A DNA stretch of 64,000 bases from CBDESM01 sp965242485. GTDB lineage: Bacteria > Chloroflexota > Dehalococcoidia > Bin125. Within the stretch, counting starts at the first letter, position 1. Each line of letters starts with the position of its first letter. The stretch covers positions 558,001 to 622,000 of the forward strand of contig CBDESM010000003.1 in assembly GCA_965242485.1 (NCBI GenBank), written 5' to 3'. Positions 7,882 through 16,256 of the stretch are shown here, in pieces. The position numbers and the translations under genes are program-made. The notes beneath the pieces are model-generated. The model made no database searches. It was given only the letters and a program-made list of their open reading frames with translations, and was not told where the DNA came from.

Positions 7882-9279
7882 ATGCCGCTCCGAATGGGCT
7901 TGTTCGCCCCGTTGATCCTCGCCTTGGCGGCGCTGCTGGCCGCGGCCTGCACGACGACGACCGACGACGAGCAGGAAGAGGAGCAGGCGGTCGCGACCGC
8001 GGCGGAGACGGCGGCCGCGGATGCGGCGCGGGCGGAGGCGGCCGCGGCGACGCCGATCTCGAGCCAGGGGCCGAGACCGGCCGCGCCGGCGCCGATCTCG
8101 CAGGGGACGCGGCGCGGCGAGAGCAGCGGCGCCCCGGTGACGGCGCCGGCGGCCGCGGAGCCGCCGGCCCGGATGGAACGGGTGGATCTGGAGGCGCGCA
8201 TCCGTGCCGATTTCGCGGAGTTCCAAGATGTGGCGTGGACGGCATTGCCGACCTCGCCGAACCATGTGCTGGCTTGGGGAATCGGCGCGCCGAGCGGCGA
8301 TCGCTACCTGATCCCGGTGCGGGTGTACGACGCGGCGACGGGGGCGATGCTGCGGGAAGTCGCGCTCGGCGGCGGACCGCTGCGCAGCGCCGATTCGGTC
8401 GTCGTATCGGTAGCGGAGGGGCGGACGGGGACGCTGATCGAGGCGCACGGGGAGACGGGCGCGCACGGAGTGACGCACGACGTGCTGGCTTGGAACGGGA
8501 CGGCGCTGACGGTGGCGGCCTCGAATTTCAGCGATGTGCCCGGCAACTCGGTCGCGCCCGGACGGGCGGCGCGGCTGGAAGACCTGGATGGCGACCACAT
8601 CCACGAGGTGATCGCCGACCGCACGGACGGCTACCCGTTCTGGTACGCGTCGGGCGTCTACCGGGGCGACGCGGCGGTGCTGCGCTGGGACGAGTACGCC
8701 TATGCGGAGGTGGAGCTGACGCTGGACGAGGCGATGCACGACGACGTGCGGGAGCACACGCTGATGGCGATGGAACTGGCGGAGGCGGGCTGGCTGCGGT
8801 ACGCGGCGAGCCTGGCGGCGGCCGCGGCCTGGGCGGAGCCCGACAACGAGACGGTGGCGTGGAACGCGCTGGTGCTGGAACAGCGCGCGATGGCGGCGGA
8901 GGCGACGGCGGCCGAGAGCCCGCTGGCCTGGGCCGGGGCGGCGATCAACGGCGATTGGGCGGAGGCGGTCGAGGTGCTGCGCAGGCTGGGCGCGCAGGCG
9001 CTGGTCGAGCCCGACGCGGCCTTCACGAACAGCCCGCTGGAGTCGGGCCGGGAGGACGCGATCGTGGCGATCGGGGAGTACGCGGAGGCGGCAATCGCCG
9101 GCGGCGGCTCGCTTTCGGAAGCGGAACTCGCGCCGGCGTGGCTGATCTTGGGGCTGACGCAGTGGTGGGATGGGGAGGGCTACGAGGCGGCGGAGGAGAG
9201 CCTGCTGGAAGCGATCCCGGGCTATTGGGACGGGACGTTCCTGTTCGACCTGATGTACTACATGCGCATCTCCGAGTAG
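7882..9279 (+). CDS. large lipoprotein of unknown function
   Basis: 465 residues. A signal peptide with lipobox LLAAAC (Cys near residue 23) predicts lipid attachment and surface location. A Glu/Ala-rich tether follows, then a region (about 95-270) with short repeated strands such as RVYDAATGAMLREVALGGG and LEDLDGDHIHEVIADRTDG, which resembles beta-propeller or FG-GAP-like repeats seen in surface proteins. The last 190 residues are Ala/Glu-rich helices that look like TPR-type packing (SLAAAAAWAEPDNETVAWNA). I cannot name the family. ATG at 7882 has a good AGGGTGATGAG ribosome site; the in-frame TTG at 7864 lacks one. Confidence 0.8.
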   Translation: MPLRMGLFAPLILALAALLAAACTTTTDDEQEEEQAVATAAETAAADAARAEAAAATPISSQGPRPAAPAPISQGTRRGESSGAPVTAPAAAEPPARMERVDLEARIRADFAEFQDVAWTALPTSPNHVLAWGIGAPSGDRYLIPVRVYDAATGAMLREVALGGGPLRSADSVVVSVAEGRTGTLIEAHGETGAHGVTHDVLAWNGTALTVAASNFSDVPGNSVAPGRAARLEDLDGDHIHEVIADRTDGYPFWYASGVYRGDAAVLRWDEYAYAEVELTLDEAMHDDVREHTLMAMELAEAGWLRYAASLAAAAAWAEPDNETVAWNALVLEQRAMAAEATAAESPLAWAGAAINGDWAEAVEVLRRLGAQALVEPDAAFTNSPLESGREDAIVAIGEYAEAAIAGGGSLSEAELAPAWLILGLTQWWDGEGYEAAEESLLEAIPGYWDGTFLFDLMYYMRISE

Positions 9280-9413
9280 GCATCCGGCGGGTCGCGATCC
9301 AGCAGGGCGGGGGCGATCTCCGGGCACGATCTCCAAGAGGGGCGGCGGGCGCTATCCTGCGCGCGTCGTTTCGGGGGCCGCGGGAGTCCGCCGGCGGAAT
9401 TTGGAGGTCGGAC

Positions 9414-9704
9414 ATGGCGATCGGGCTGACGGTGGAGTTCTCGGTGGCGGAAGGGAAGGCGGAGGCCTTCGAGGAGTTCATGGCGGGGGCGACGGCGAAG
9501 GTGAAGGCGGAGGACGCGGGCTGCAACAACTACGACCTGTTCCGCTCGGTGGACGACGAGACGCGCTACCTGCTGTTCGAGAACTGGGCGACGCAGGAGG
9601 ACCTGGAGGCGCACGGGACGTCGGAGGCGATGAAGGGGATGGCGGGGATCCGCGAGTTCACGACGGCGCGGCCGGTGCTGCACCGCTACGACGTGCCCGA
9701 CTAG
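9414..9704 (+). CDS. antibiotic biosynthesis monooxygenase (ABM)-domain protein
   Basis: 96 residues, a single dimeric alpha+beta barrel. Typical strands are visible: LTVEFSVAEGKAEAFEEFM, then CNNYDLFRSVDDETRYLLFE, NWATQEDLEAHGTSEAMK and a final IREFTTARPVLHRYD. ABM proteins include cofactor-free monooxygenases, heme degraders and YgiN-like quinol oxygenases; no residue set here distinguishes them. GGAGG sits 9 nt upstream of the ATG. It precedes the TPP enzyme by 61 bp on the same strand and may be co-transcribed with it. Confidence 0.85.
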   Translation: MAIGLTVEFSVAEGKAEAFEEFMAGATAKVKAEDAGCNNYDLFRSVDDETRYLLFENWATQEDLEAHGTSEAMKGMAGIREFTTARPVLHRYDVPD

Positions 9705-9765
9705 AACGGGCCGGCTGGAACCGAGACACGGGAGCCGCGGCGAGCGGCGGAGAGGGGAATTTGCG

Positions 9766-11409
9766 ATGCCGGAGCAGATGGGGGCGGAGTTGCTGGCGCG
9801 GCAGATGGTGAAGGAAGGGGTCGAGGACCTGTTCTACATCATGGGCGGGCCGATCATCGAGACGGCGGGGTTCGCGGCGGAGCACGGGATCCGCACGATC
9901 GACTGCCGGCACGAGCAGGGCGCGGCGATGGCGGCGCACGGCTACGCGCGGGTGAAGCGGGTGCCCGGAGTCTGCCTGGCGGCGTCGGGGCCGGCGACGA
10001 CGAACCTGCTGACGGGGGTGGCGAACGCCTACCTCGACTGCGTGCCGATGGTGGCGCTGGGCGGGGCGGCGGCGTTTTCGTCGTTCGAACGGGATGATTT
10101 CCAGGAGTACGACCAGCTGGCGATGGCGCAGCCAGTGACGCGCTGGGCGAGCCGGGTGACGCATTCGTGGCGGATGCCGGAGTTCTTCAACCTGGCCTAC
10201 CGCAAGGCGCAGGGGCCGAAGGTGGGGCCGACCTACCTCGATCTGCCGGGCGACACGCTGTACCAGAAGTTCGACGACGAGACGGTCTGGTTCCCGGAGG
10301 CGGAGGGCGAGCGGAAGCGGCCGGCGGCGGACCCGGACGACATCGCGCGGGCGATCGAGCTGCTGGCCGGCGCGGAGCGGCCGATCGTGATGAGCGGTTC
10401 GGGGATCGTCTGGTCGGGCGCGGCGGCGGAGCTGAAGGAGTTCGTGGAGACGACGCAGATCCCGTTCTGGACGACGCCGCAGGGGCGGGGGGCGATCCCG
10501 GAGGATCACGAGTTGTGCTTCCTGGCGGCGCGCTCGATGGCGTTCCGCGAGGCGGACGTGGCCTTGGTGGTGGGGACGCGGCTGAACTTCGTGATCGGCT
10601 CGGGGCAGCCGCCGCGCTGGGCGCCGGACCTGAAGGTGATCCACGTCGACATCGACGCGGGCGAGATCAACCACAACAAGGAGGCGGCCGTCGGCATCGT
10701 GGCGGACGCGCAGCGGACCCTGGTCGCGCTGACGGCGGCGGCGAAGGAGGCGGGGCTGACCGGGCCGAAGGATTGGGTCGGGCGGCTGAGCGAGGCGGAC
10801 GAGTCGCGCAAGACCAACGACCGGCAGTTCGTCGAGTCGGAGGAGGTGCCGATCCACCCGCTGCGGCTGGCGGACGAGATCGTGCAGCGGATGGACCGGG
10901 ACGCGATCGTCTGCGTGGACGGGAACGCGACGCTGGCGTTCGCGCGGCAGTACATCCCGGCGTTCGTGGACGGAGCGCGGCTGAATCCGGGGCCGAACGG
11001 GTGCATGGGCGTGGGGCTGCCGTTCGTGCTGGGGGCGAAGGCGGCGGCGCCGAACCGGCAGGTGATCGGGTTCGTCGGGGACGGGTCGTTCCTGATGAAC
11101 GTGCAGGAGATCGACACGATGGTGCGGCACGATCTGCCGGCGACGATCGTGATCTGCAACAACGGGGGCTGGACGGCGGGCACGAACACGACGCCGGGGC
11201 GGACGCTGGGCTTCCAGCAGCGCTACGAGGACCTGGCCGTGGCGCTGGGCGGGCACGGGGAGCACGTGACCAAGCCGGAGGACATCGGCCCGGCGATCGA
11301 GCGGGCGATGGCGAGCGGGAAGGCGGCCGTGGTCAATGTCGAAGTGGAGGAGCACGCGATGCCGGGCCAGGCGCGGTACGGCGGCTACTCCGCCACACTG
11401 AGCCGCTGA
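9766..11409 (+). CDS. thiamine pyrophosphate-dependent enzyme, oxalyl-CoA decarboxylase / 2-hydroxyacyl-CoA lyase-like
   Basis: 547 residues with the three-domain build of the acetolactate-synthase superfamily. The pyrimidine-binding domain carries the catalytic Glu in DCRHEQGAAMAAHGYARV and GPATTNLLTGVANA. The middle domain contains PIVMSGSGIVWSGAA and a VGTRLNF segment. The C-terminal domain has the TPP/Mg2+ motif starting GDGSFLMN and ending in ICNN. The sequence around NNGGWTAG and GANGCMGVG-like NGCMGVGLPFVLGAK resembles oxalyl-CoA decarboxylase and 2-hydroxyacyl-CoA lyase more than true acetolactate synthase, and no regulatory subunit gene is nearby. It would decarboxylate or cleave a 2-oxo/2-hydroxy acid derivative. 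Its stop is 1 nt from the next start. Confidence 0.88.
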   Translation: MPEQMGAELLARQMVKEGVEDLFYIMGGPIIETAGFAAEHGIRTIDCRHEQGAAMAAHGYARVKRVPGVCLAASGPATTNLLTGVANAYLDCVPMVALGGAAAFSSFERDDFQEYDQLAMAQPVTRWASRVTHSWRMPEFFNLAYRKAQGPKVGPTYLDLPGDTLYQKFDDETVWFPEAEGERKRPAADPDDIARAIELLAGAERPIVMSGSGIVWSGAAAELKEFVETTQIPFWTTPQGRGAIPEDHELCFLAARSMAFREADVALVVGTRLNFVIGSGQPPRWAPDLKVIHVDIDAGEINHNKEAAVGIVADAQRTLVALTAAAKEAGLTGPKDWVGRLSEADESRKTNDRQFVESEEVPIHPLRLADEIVQRMDRDAIVCVDGNATLAFARQYIPAFVDGARLNPGPNGCMGVGLPFVLGAKAAAPNRQVIGFVGDGSFLMNVQEIDTMVRHDLPATIVICNNGGWTAGTNTTPGRTLGFQQRYEDLAVALGGHGEHVTKPEDIGPAIERAMASGKAAVVNVEVEEHAMPGQARYGGYSATLSR

Positions 11410-11410
11410 G

Positions 11411-12244
11411 ATGGGCGCGGTACCGGCGGAATTCGCCGATCTCTGCGACGCGCCCCATTTCGCGCACTTGGTCACGGTCAATCCCAACGGGGGGCCGCAG
11501 TCGACCGTGGTCTGGTTCCGTCCGGAGACGGTGGAGGCGGACGGGTCGGTCAGCGCGGTGCTGTTCTCGACCGGGTACCGCTACCGCAAGGCGAAGAACA
11601 TGCAGCGCGAGCCGCGGGTGTCGCTCTCGATCCACGACGCGGCTGATCCGTACCGGACACTGGAGATCACGGGCCGGGCGGAGCTGCGTCCGCGCACGGA
11701 TTGGGAGACGGTGGACGAAATCTCGAACTCGTACACGGGTCGGGATTATCCGCTGAAATCGGAGGAAGGCGCGCGCGGCTGGGACGTGGTCGTGCACGTC
11801 GAGCGGGCGGTCTGCCACCCGAACGAGGGGCTGCCCGAGCCGCTGGCGAAGCCCGAGTCGGGCACGGATCTGCTGGAACCGCCGCATTTTTCGCACGTAG
11901 CGACGATCGGGCCCGACGGGCAGCCGCGCTCATCGGTGGTCTGGCACCGCCGGGCAGCCGGCGGCGGGCCGCACGACATCGAGTTCTGGACCGGGGCGGG
12001 CACGCTGAAGACGCGGCATCTGCGGCAGAATCCGAGGATCGCCGTGAGCATCCACGACGAGGCGGATCCGTACCGCTACGTGGAGCTGCTGGGCGAGGCG
12101 GAGATCACCGAGGTGGACAACCACGATTTGCTCGACGCGCTGACCCCGCGCTACTGGCAGGCGGAGAAATACCCCGCCGAGGAGCCGATGCCGGGCGTCG
12201 AGATCCGCGTCCGCACGCGCAACCGGATCAGCGATCAGGGCTGA
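11411..12244 (+). CDS. tandem two-domain PPOX/F420-type protein
   Basis: 277 residues made of two copies of the split-barrel fold. Copy 1 (about 8-120) has FAHLVTVNPNGGPQSTVVWF and YRKAKNMQREPRVSLSIHD; copy 2 (about 155-270) has FSHVATIGPDGQPRSSVVWH and TLKTRHLRQNPRIAVSIHD. Each copy resembles Rv1155-like F420- or FMN-dependent oxidoreductases, which normally dimerise, so this looks like a fused dimer. The start codon lies 1 nt after the TPP-enzyme stop, indicating coupling and a shared pathway. The end overlaps the convergent methyltransferase gene by 10 bp. Cofactor and substrate are not deducible. Confidence 0.87.
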   Translation: MGAVPAEFADLCDAPHFAHLVTVNPNGGPQSTVVWFRPETVEADGSVSAVLFSTGYRYRKAKNMQREPRVSLSIHDAADPYRTLEITGRAELRPRTDWETVDEISNSYTGRDYPLKSEEGARGWDVVVHVERAVCHPNEGLPEPLAKPESGTDLLEPPHFSHVATIGPDGQPRSSVVWHRRAAGGGPHDIEFWTGAGTLKTRHLRQNPRIAVSIHDEADPYRYVELLGEAEITEVDNHDLLDALTPRYWQAEKYPAEEPMPGVEIRVRTRNRISDQG

Positions 12245-13809
12245 GCGGCGCGCGCGACGGCGTATTCGTCGAGCGCGAATTGGGCCGCTTCTGGCAAGCT
12301 GACGAGGTCGTCGAGGGAATCGACGCAGAGTTCGCCGGCTGCGGCGATCTCGCGGCGGTACTCCTGCAGGAAGATGAGCCGGTCGCTCTTGCGGAGGTTG
12401 TGCGACGGGCACATGGGGGCGCGGTTGGTGATTTGGTCGGAGCCGTCCTTCGAACGGGGCTCGATGTGGTCGAGGTGGAAGTTGCGCGTCGTCTCGATGA
12501 TCGAACCGTCCGGCCGGCGATTGGCGAAACCACAGCACCAAGCTTGATAGCCGCTGAATTCAAGCAGTTTCCGCAGCATCTCCGGTTCCGGGATGATGCT
12601 GGACGGCACCTTGTATTTGCGTTCGGGCGGTTTGATCGACTTGGGCTGCGGCAGGCGCACGGGCGAGGTGCGGGCGGGCAGCTGGCCGGGGCCGTGGATC
12701 GTGACGACCGGCTCGTTGCCGAGCACCGCTTGGCCGCTGGTTTCGTCGTTGCATTGCAGCAGGTGCAGTTCCGATTTACTGAATTGCCGCTTGAGCACGG
12801 TCCAAGCGCGCGGGTTCATATCGCAGGCGATCCAATCGCGTTCCAGCTGTTCCGAGGCGATGGCGGCGTAGGCGCAGCCCGCGAAGCAGTCCAGCACCAC
12901 GTCGCCGGGCCGCGTGCTGGCGGTGATGATCCGCTTCGCCAGCGCGATCGGCTTCTGGGTCCGGTAGCCGGTGTACTCGACCGAGACGTTCCGGACGGGA
13001 GGGATGTCCCAGACATCCGCGACAGCGACGCCTTTATCGGCGTAGTAGCGGTTGCCCGCTTTTTCGTAGTAGCGGCGCCCTTCGTCGTCAGTCTTGTTGA
13101 AGCGGCTCGGATCGCGCGATTCTTCGCGGGGGAGCTCGAACGGGTAGTCGTCGGTTTTCGAGTAGAAGAAGATCGTGTCATGCTTGCGGGCGAACCAGCG
13201 GCGCCCGATGCCGCCGGTGCGGTACTGCCAGACGATCTCGTTGCGCAGGTTGTCCTTGCCGAACACGCCGTCGAGCAGCTGGCGCAAGTAGCCGTTGGCC
13301 GTGTGATCGCAATGCAGGTAGAGGCTGCCGGTCGGCTTGAGCACGCGGTGCAGCTCGACCAGGCGGATGCCCATGTAGCAGAGGTACGCGGCGATGCCGT
13401 CGCCGTGCACGAGTTGCGCGGCATCGATCACGGCGGCGGCGCCGGGGTGGGCGTCGTCCAAGCTGTTCTTCCAGTCCTCGTGGATGTCCCGCTCCCAGGA
13501 CCAGATGTCGCGGAAGCCTGCTTGGGTTGTTTCGGGCCAAGCGATGCCGGCTTCACGGGCATCGCGTTCGCTGCTGATGCCCCAGCCAGTGAGCAGGCGA
13601 TGCTCAATTTCGCGCTCATGCTCGGTCAGCGGCGGTCGGATGCGATCGCCCGCGAAGGTTTCGTTCTTGGCGAACGGGGGATCGATGCAGACGAGATCGA
13701 CGCACTCGTCGTTGAGGCTGCGCAGAAAATCGATGTTGTCGGCGATGTAGACGCCGCGGTTGATCGCGTTGAACTCAGCCACGCGCGATTCCCTGATTCC
13801 GGCGGTCAC
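12235..13809 (-). CDS. DNA methyltransferase fused to HNH endonuclease domain
   Basis: 524 residues. The N-terminal 350 residues are a beta-class amino-methyltransferase (N6-adenine or N4-cytosine): catalytic motif IV DPPF at 43-46 comes first, and the AdoMet region DVVLDCFAGCAYAAIASEQ lies at 303-321, preceded by TQKPIALAKRIITAS. The usual FxGxG is altered to FAGCA. The C-terminal part (about 420-480) is an HNH/ββα-metal nuclease: CCGF at 425, HLDHIEP at 445-451, Asn462 and CPSHNLRKSDR at 467-477, with cysteines that could hold a structural zinc. A modification and a cleavage domain in one chain suggests a self-contained restriction system or a modification-guided nuclease. The start is GTG; no separate restriction gene adjoins it. 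Confidence 0.9.
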   Translation of the reverse strand: MTAGIRESRVAEFNAINRGVYIADNIDFLRSLNDECVDLVCIDPPFAKNETFAGDRIRPPLTEHEREIEHRLLTGWGISSERDAREAGIAWPETTQAGFRDIWSWERDIHEDWKNSLDDAHPGAAAVIDAAQLVHGDGIAAYLCYMGIRLVELHRVLKPTGSLYLHCDHTANGYLRQLLDGVFGKDNLRNEIVWQYRTGGIGRRWFARKHDTIFFYSKTDDYPFELPREESRDPSRFNKTDDEGRRYYEKAGNRYYADKGVAVADVWDIPPVRNVSVEYTGYRTQKPIALAKRIITASTRPGDVVLDCFAGCAYAAIASEQLERDWIACDMNPRAWTVLKRQFSKSELHLLQCNDETSGQAVLGNEPVVTIHGPGQLPARTSPVRLPQPKSIKPPERKYKVPSSIIPEPEMLRKLLEFSGYQAWCCGFANRRPDGSIIETTRNFHLDHIEPRSKDGSDQITNRAPMCPSHNLRKSDRLIFLQEYRREIAAAGELCVDSLDDLVSLPEAAQFALDEYAVARAAQP

Positions 13810-13838
13810 AGATGCTCGGAAGAACCGCCGGGCGCAGG

Positions 13839-14291
13839 CTACTCGTTGTCTTGGAGGGCGGCTTGGAGTTCGGATTCGGGGACTTGGCGGATGCGTTGGT
13901 GGAAGGACCAGCGTTGGCCTTCGGGGTCGAGGGCGCGGTAGACGCGGTCGCCGTAGAACTGGTCGGCGAGGGGTTCGGTGATGGTTGCGCCGGCTGCGAC
14001 GGCGCGGGCGTGGTGGGCGTCTACGTCGTCCACGTAGATCATCACGAATGCGTGCAGGTGGGGGAGGTCGGCGGGGCCGGCGAGGCCGCCGTCGGGGTAG
14101 GCGGAGGCGAGGGCGATGGTGTTGCCGTGCAGGGTCAGTTCGGCGTGGCCGATGGAGCCGTCGGGCATTTCGAGGCGTTCGGCCACTTTGAAGCCGAAGG
14201 CACGACAGAGGAATTCGATGGCGGCGGGGGCGTCGTCATAGGAGAGGGCGGGGATGATCCGCTGGGTGTCGGGCGGGAGCGGGAGGGCCAT
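13839..14291 (-). CDS. VOC-family protein, tandem copy 5
   Basis: 150 residues, vicinal oxygen chelate (glyoxalase/bleomycin-resistance) fold of the PhnB-like type. Core segments are RIIPALSYDDAPAAIEFLCR, GHAELTLHGNTIALAS, YVDDVDAHHARAVAAGA and DPEGQRWSFHQRI. Last of five paralogues transcribed in the same direction; its ATG follows the previous stop by 4 nt. The in-frame extension further upstream encodes low-complexity Ser/Pro/Arg sequence from the overlapping neighbour and is not used. Proteins of this type bind or transform small molecules; the ligand is unknown. Confidence 0.87.
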   Translation of the reverse strand: MALPLPPDTQRIIPALSYDDAPAAIEFLCRAFGFKVAERLEMPDGSIGHAELTLHGNTIALASAYPDGGLAGPADLPHLHAFVMIYVDDVDAHHARAVAAGATITEPLADQFYGDRVYRALDPEGQRWSFHQRIRQVPESELQAALQDNE

Positions 14292-14295
14292 GGGA

Positions 14296-14748
14296 TCAGC
14301 CGCCGTCCTGCATCGCGGCCTGCATCTCTTCATGGGAGACGTCGCGGACCTTGGTGTGGAACATCCAGCGCTGGCCTTCGGGGTCGAGGGCACGGTAAAC
14401 GCGGTCGCCCCAGAACATCTCTTCAGGTTCTTGGATGATCTCGGCGCCTTCGGCCTTGGCGCGTTCGTAGTGGGTGTCGACATCGTCGACGTAGACATCG
14501 ACCGATGCGTGGAGGTGGGGGAGATGCTTGGGGGAGCCGGCGTTCACTTCCTCGAAGGCGGAGGCGAGCATCAGGGTGTTGCCGTACATGGCGAGTTCGG
14601 CGTGGCCGATGCGGCCGTCGGGCATGGGCATGCGCATGGTTTCCTCGAAGCCGAAGGCGCGGCAGAGGAACTCGATGGCGGCGGGGGCGTCTTCGTAGGT
14701 GAGCGAGGGGACGATTCGCTGCATGCCTTCGGGCGGGTTCTGGACCAT
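14296..14748 (-). CDS. VOC-family protein, tandem copy 4
   Basis: 150 residues, same fold as its neighbours: RIVPSLTYEDAPAAIEFLCR, GHAELAMYGNTLMLAS, YVDDVDTHYERAKAEGA and DPEGQRWMFHTKV. It has an FWGDRVYRAL segment where copies 2 and 3 have FYGDRTYTA, so it is closest to copy 1 in that loop. Start chosen at MVQNPP, 4 nt after the upstream stop, with the ribosome site GAGGAG inside the 3' end of the preceding gene. Confidence 0.87.
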   Translation of the reverse strand: MVQNPPEGMQRIVPSLTYEDAPAAIEFLCRAFGFEETMRMPMPDGRIGHAELAMYGNTLMLASAFEEVNAGSPKHLPHLHASVDVYVDDVDTHYERAKAEGAEIIQEPEEMFWGDRVYRALDPEGQRWMFHTKVRDVSHEEMQAAMQDGG

Positions 14749-14752
14749 GCTG

Positions 14753-15202
14753 CTACTCCTCGCCGTCATCCATTGCGCTGAAATCGACATCGCGGACATG
14801 CTGGTGGAAGGACCAGCGGCGGTCTTCGGTATCGAGGGCCGTGTAGGTGCGGTCGCCGTAGAACTGGTCTGCGGGCTCTTCGGTAATGCGCGCGCCTTCG
14901 GCCTTGGCATGTTCGTAGTGGGCATCGACGTCGTCGACGTAGACGAGGACGGAGCCGGTGCTCGCGCCGGCGGTGAGGGGCGATTGCAGGTTGCTGGGCG
15001 GGTATTCGCTGGCGAGCATCAGGGTTTCGCCGTCGCGGATCAGCTCGGCGTGGCCGATGGCCATGCCCTCGTCTTCGCCGGGCAGGACGAGGCCTTGCGT
15101 GAAGCCGAAGGCGCGGCAGATGAATTCAATCGCGGCTTCGGCGTCGCGGTAGTGGATGTAGGGGATGATCCGCTGGCTGTTTTCGGGCGGGTTCCGGACC
15201 AT
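14753..15202 (-). CDS. VOC-family protein, tandem copy 3
   Basis: 149 residues. It shares the N-terminus MVRNPPEN with copy 2. Core segments: RIIPYIHYRDAEAAIEFICR, GHAELIRDGETLMLASEYPP, YVDDVDAHYEHAKAEGA and FYGDRTYTALDTEDRRWSF. The usual DPEG before the Trp is DTED here, the only copy with this change, which might alter ligand contact. It is separated by 4 nt from both neighbours, so the array is translated as a coupled set. Confidence 0.87.
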   Translation of the reverse strand: MVRNPPENSQRIIPYIHYRDAEAAIEFICRAFGFTQGLVLPGEDEGMAIGHAELIRDGETLMLASEYPPSNLQSPLTAGASTGSVLVYVDDVDAHYEHAKAEGARITEEPADQFYGDRTYTALDTEDRRWSFHQHVRDVDFSAMDDGEE

Positions 15203-15206
15203 GTCG

Positions 15207-15695
15207 CTACTCCTCGGCTGCCGCGGCCCCGGCCGCTTCGGCGCGGGCTTCAGCGCCGGCCATCATGGCGTCGAAATCGACATCCTCGATGTGCTGGCTG
15301 AAGGACCAGCGCTGGCCTTCGGGATCGACCGCCGTGTAGGTGCGGTCGCCGTAGAACTGGTCAGCTGGTTCAGAGACGATCCCGGCTCCCGCGGCCTCGG
15401 CCCGGGCGAAGTGGGCATCCACGTCGTCGACGTAGATGTTGAGGGCGGCGTTGACCATGCCGTTGCCGGCCAAGGGCGACTGCATTTTGGCCGGCTCGTA
15501 TTCGCTGGCGAGCATCAGGGTTTCGCCGTCGCGGTGCAGCTCGGCGTGGCCGATCTGCCCGTCCTCGGGGCCGGGGATGACGAGGCCCTTGCTGAAGCCG
15601 AACGCCTCGCAGAGGAATTCGATCGCGGCCGGCGCATCGCGGTAGGCGAGGTAGGGGACGATGCGCTGGCAGTTTTCGGGCGGATTCCGGACCAT
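15207..15695 (-). CDS. VOC-family protein, tandem copy 2
   Basis: 162 residues. Begins MVRNPPEN and carries RIVPYLAYRDAPAAIEFLCE, GHAELHRDGETLMLASEYEP, YVDDVDAHFARAEAAGA and FYGDRTYTAVDPEGQRWSF. An Ala/Glu-rich tail (AEARAEAAGAAAAEE) makes it 12 residues longer than the other copies. High similarity to copy 3 points to a recent duplication. The gap to copy 1 is 23 nt. Confidence 0.87.
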   Translation of the reverse strand: MVRNPPENCQRIVPYLAYRDAPAAIEFLCEAFGFSKGLVIPGPEDGQIGHAELHRDGETLMLASEYEPAKMQSPLAGNGMVNAALNIYVDDVDAHFARAEAAGAGIVSEPADQFYGDRTYTAVDPEGQRWSFSQHIEDVDFDAMMAGAEARAEAAGAAAAEE

Positions 15696-15718
15696 CGTTC
15701 GCTCGCTTGCCGGGCCGC

Positions 15719-16177
15719 TTACTGCTGACCCATTTGCGCCAGGGCGGCGGCCATCTCTTCTTCGGAGACATCGCGGACGTGCTGCATGAAGGACCAGTGG
15801 TGGCCTTCGGGATCGGCGGCGCGGTACATGCGGTCGCCCCAGAACATGTCGGCGGGTTCTTCGACGATGGTCGCGCCGGCGACGCGGGCCTGGGCGCAGT
15901 GGGCGTCGACGTCTTGGACGTAGACGGTGACGTTGCCGTTGACGGCGGATTGGCCGCTGGGCGAGGCGACGCCCATTTCGGGCATGGCGGAGGAGAGCAT
16001 GAGGACGCTGCCGCCGTAGGCGAGCTCGGCGTGCATGAGGATGCCTTCGGGTCCGGGCATGCGCATGCGCTCGCTGAAGCCGAAGGCGCTGCAGAGGAAT
16101 TCGAGAGCGGCCGGGGCGTCGTCGTAAGCGAGGTAGGGGATCACGTGCTGGTAGCCCTCCGGCGGGGATTGGGCCAT
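15719..16177 (-). CDS. VOC-family protein, tandem copy 1 (operon head)
   Basis: 152 residues. First gene of the five-gene array: HVIPYLAYDDAPAALEFLCS, ILMHAELAYGGSVLMLSS, YVQDVDAHCAQARVAGA and FWGDRMYRAADPEGHHWSF. A GAGGAG ribosome site precedes the ATG, unlike the leaderless-looking genes nearby. Transcription of all five probably starts in the 80-bp gap upstream. A steroid-binding, resistance or degradation role is possible; none is shown. Confidence 0.87.
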   Translation of the reverse strand: MAQSPPEGYQHVIPYLAYDDAPAALEFLCSAFGFSERMRMPGPEGILMHAELAYGGSVLMLSSAMPEMGVASPSGQSAVNGNVTVYVQDVDAHCAQARVAGATIVEEPADMFWGDRMYRAADPEGHHWSFMQHVRDVSEEEMAAALAQMGQQ

Positions 16178-16256
16178 ATCGTTCGCCTCCTCATCGGATT
16201 CGCGCGGGTGCGGATCGCAGCATACGCGGTCGCGCGGGGGCTGCGGCCGGCCCGCG

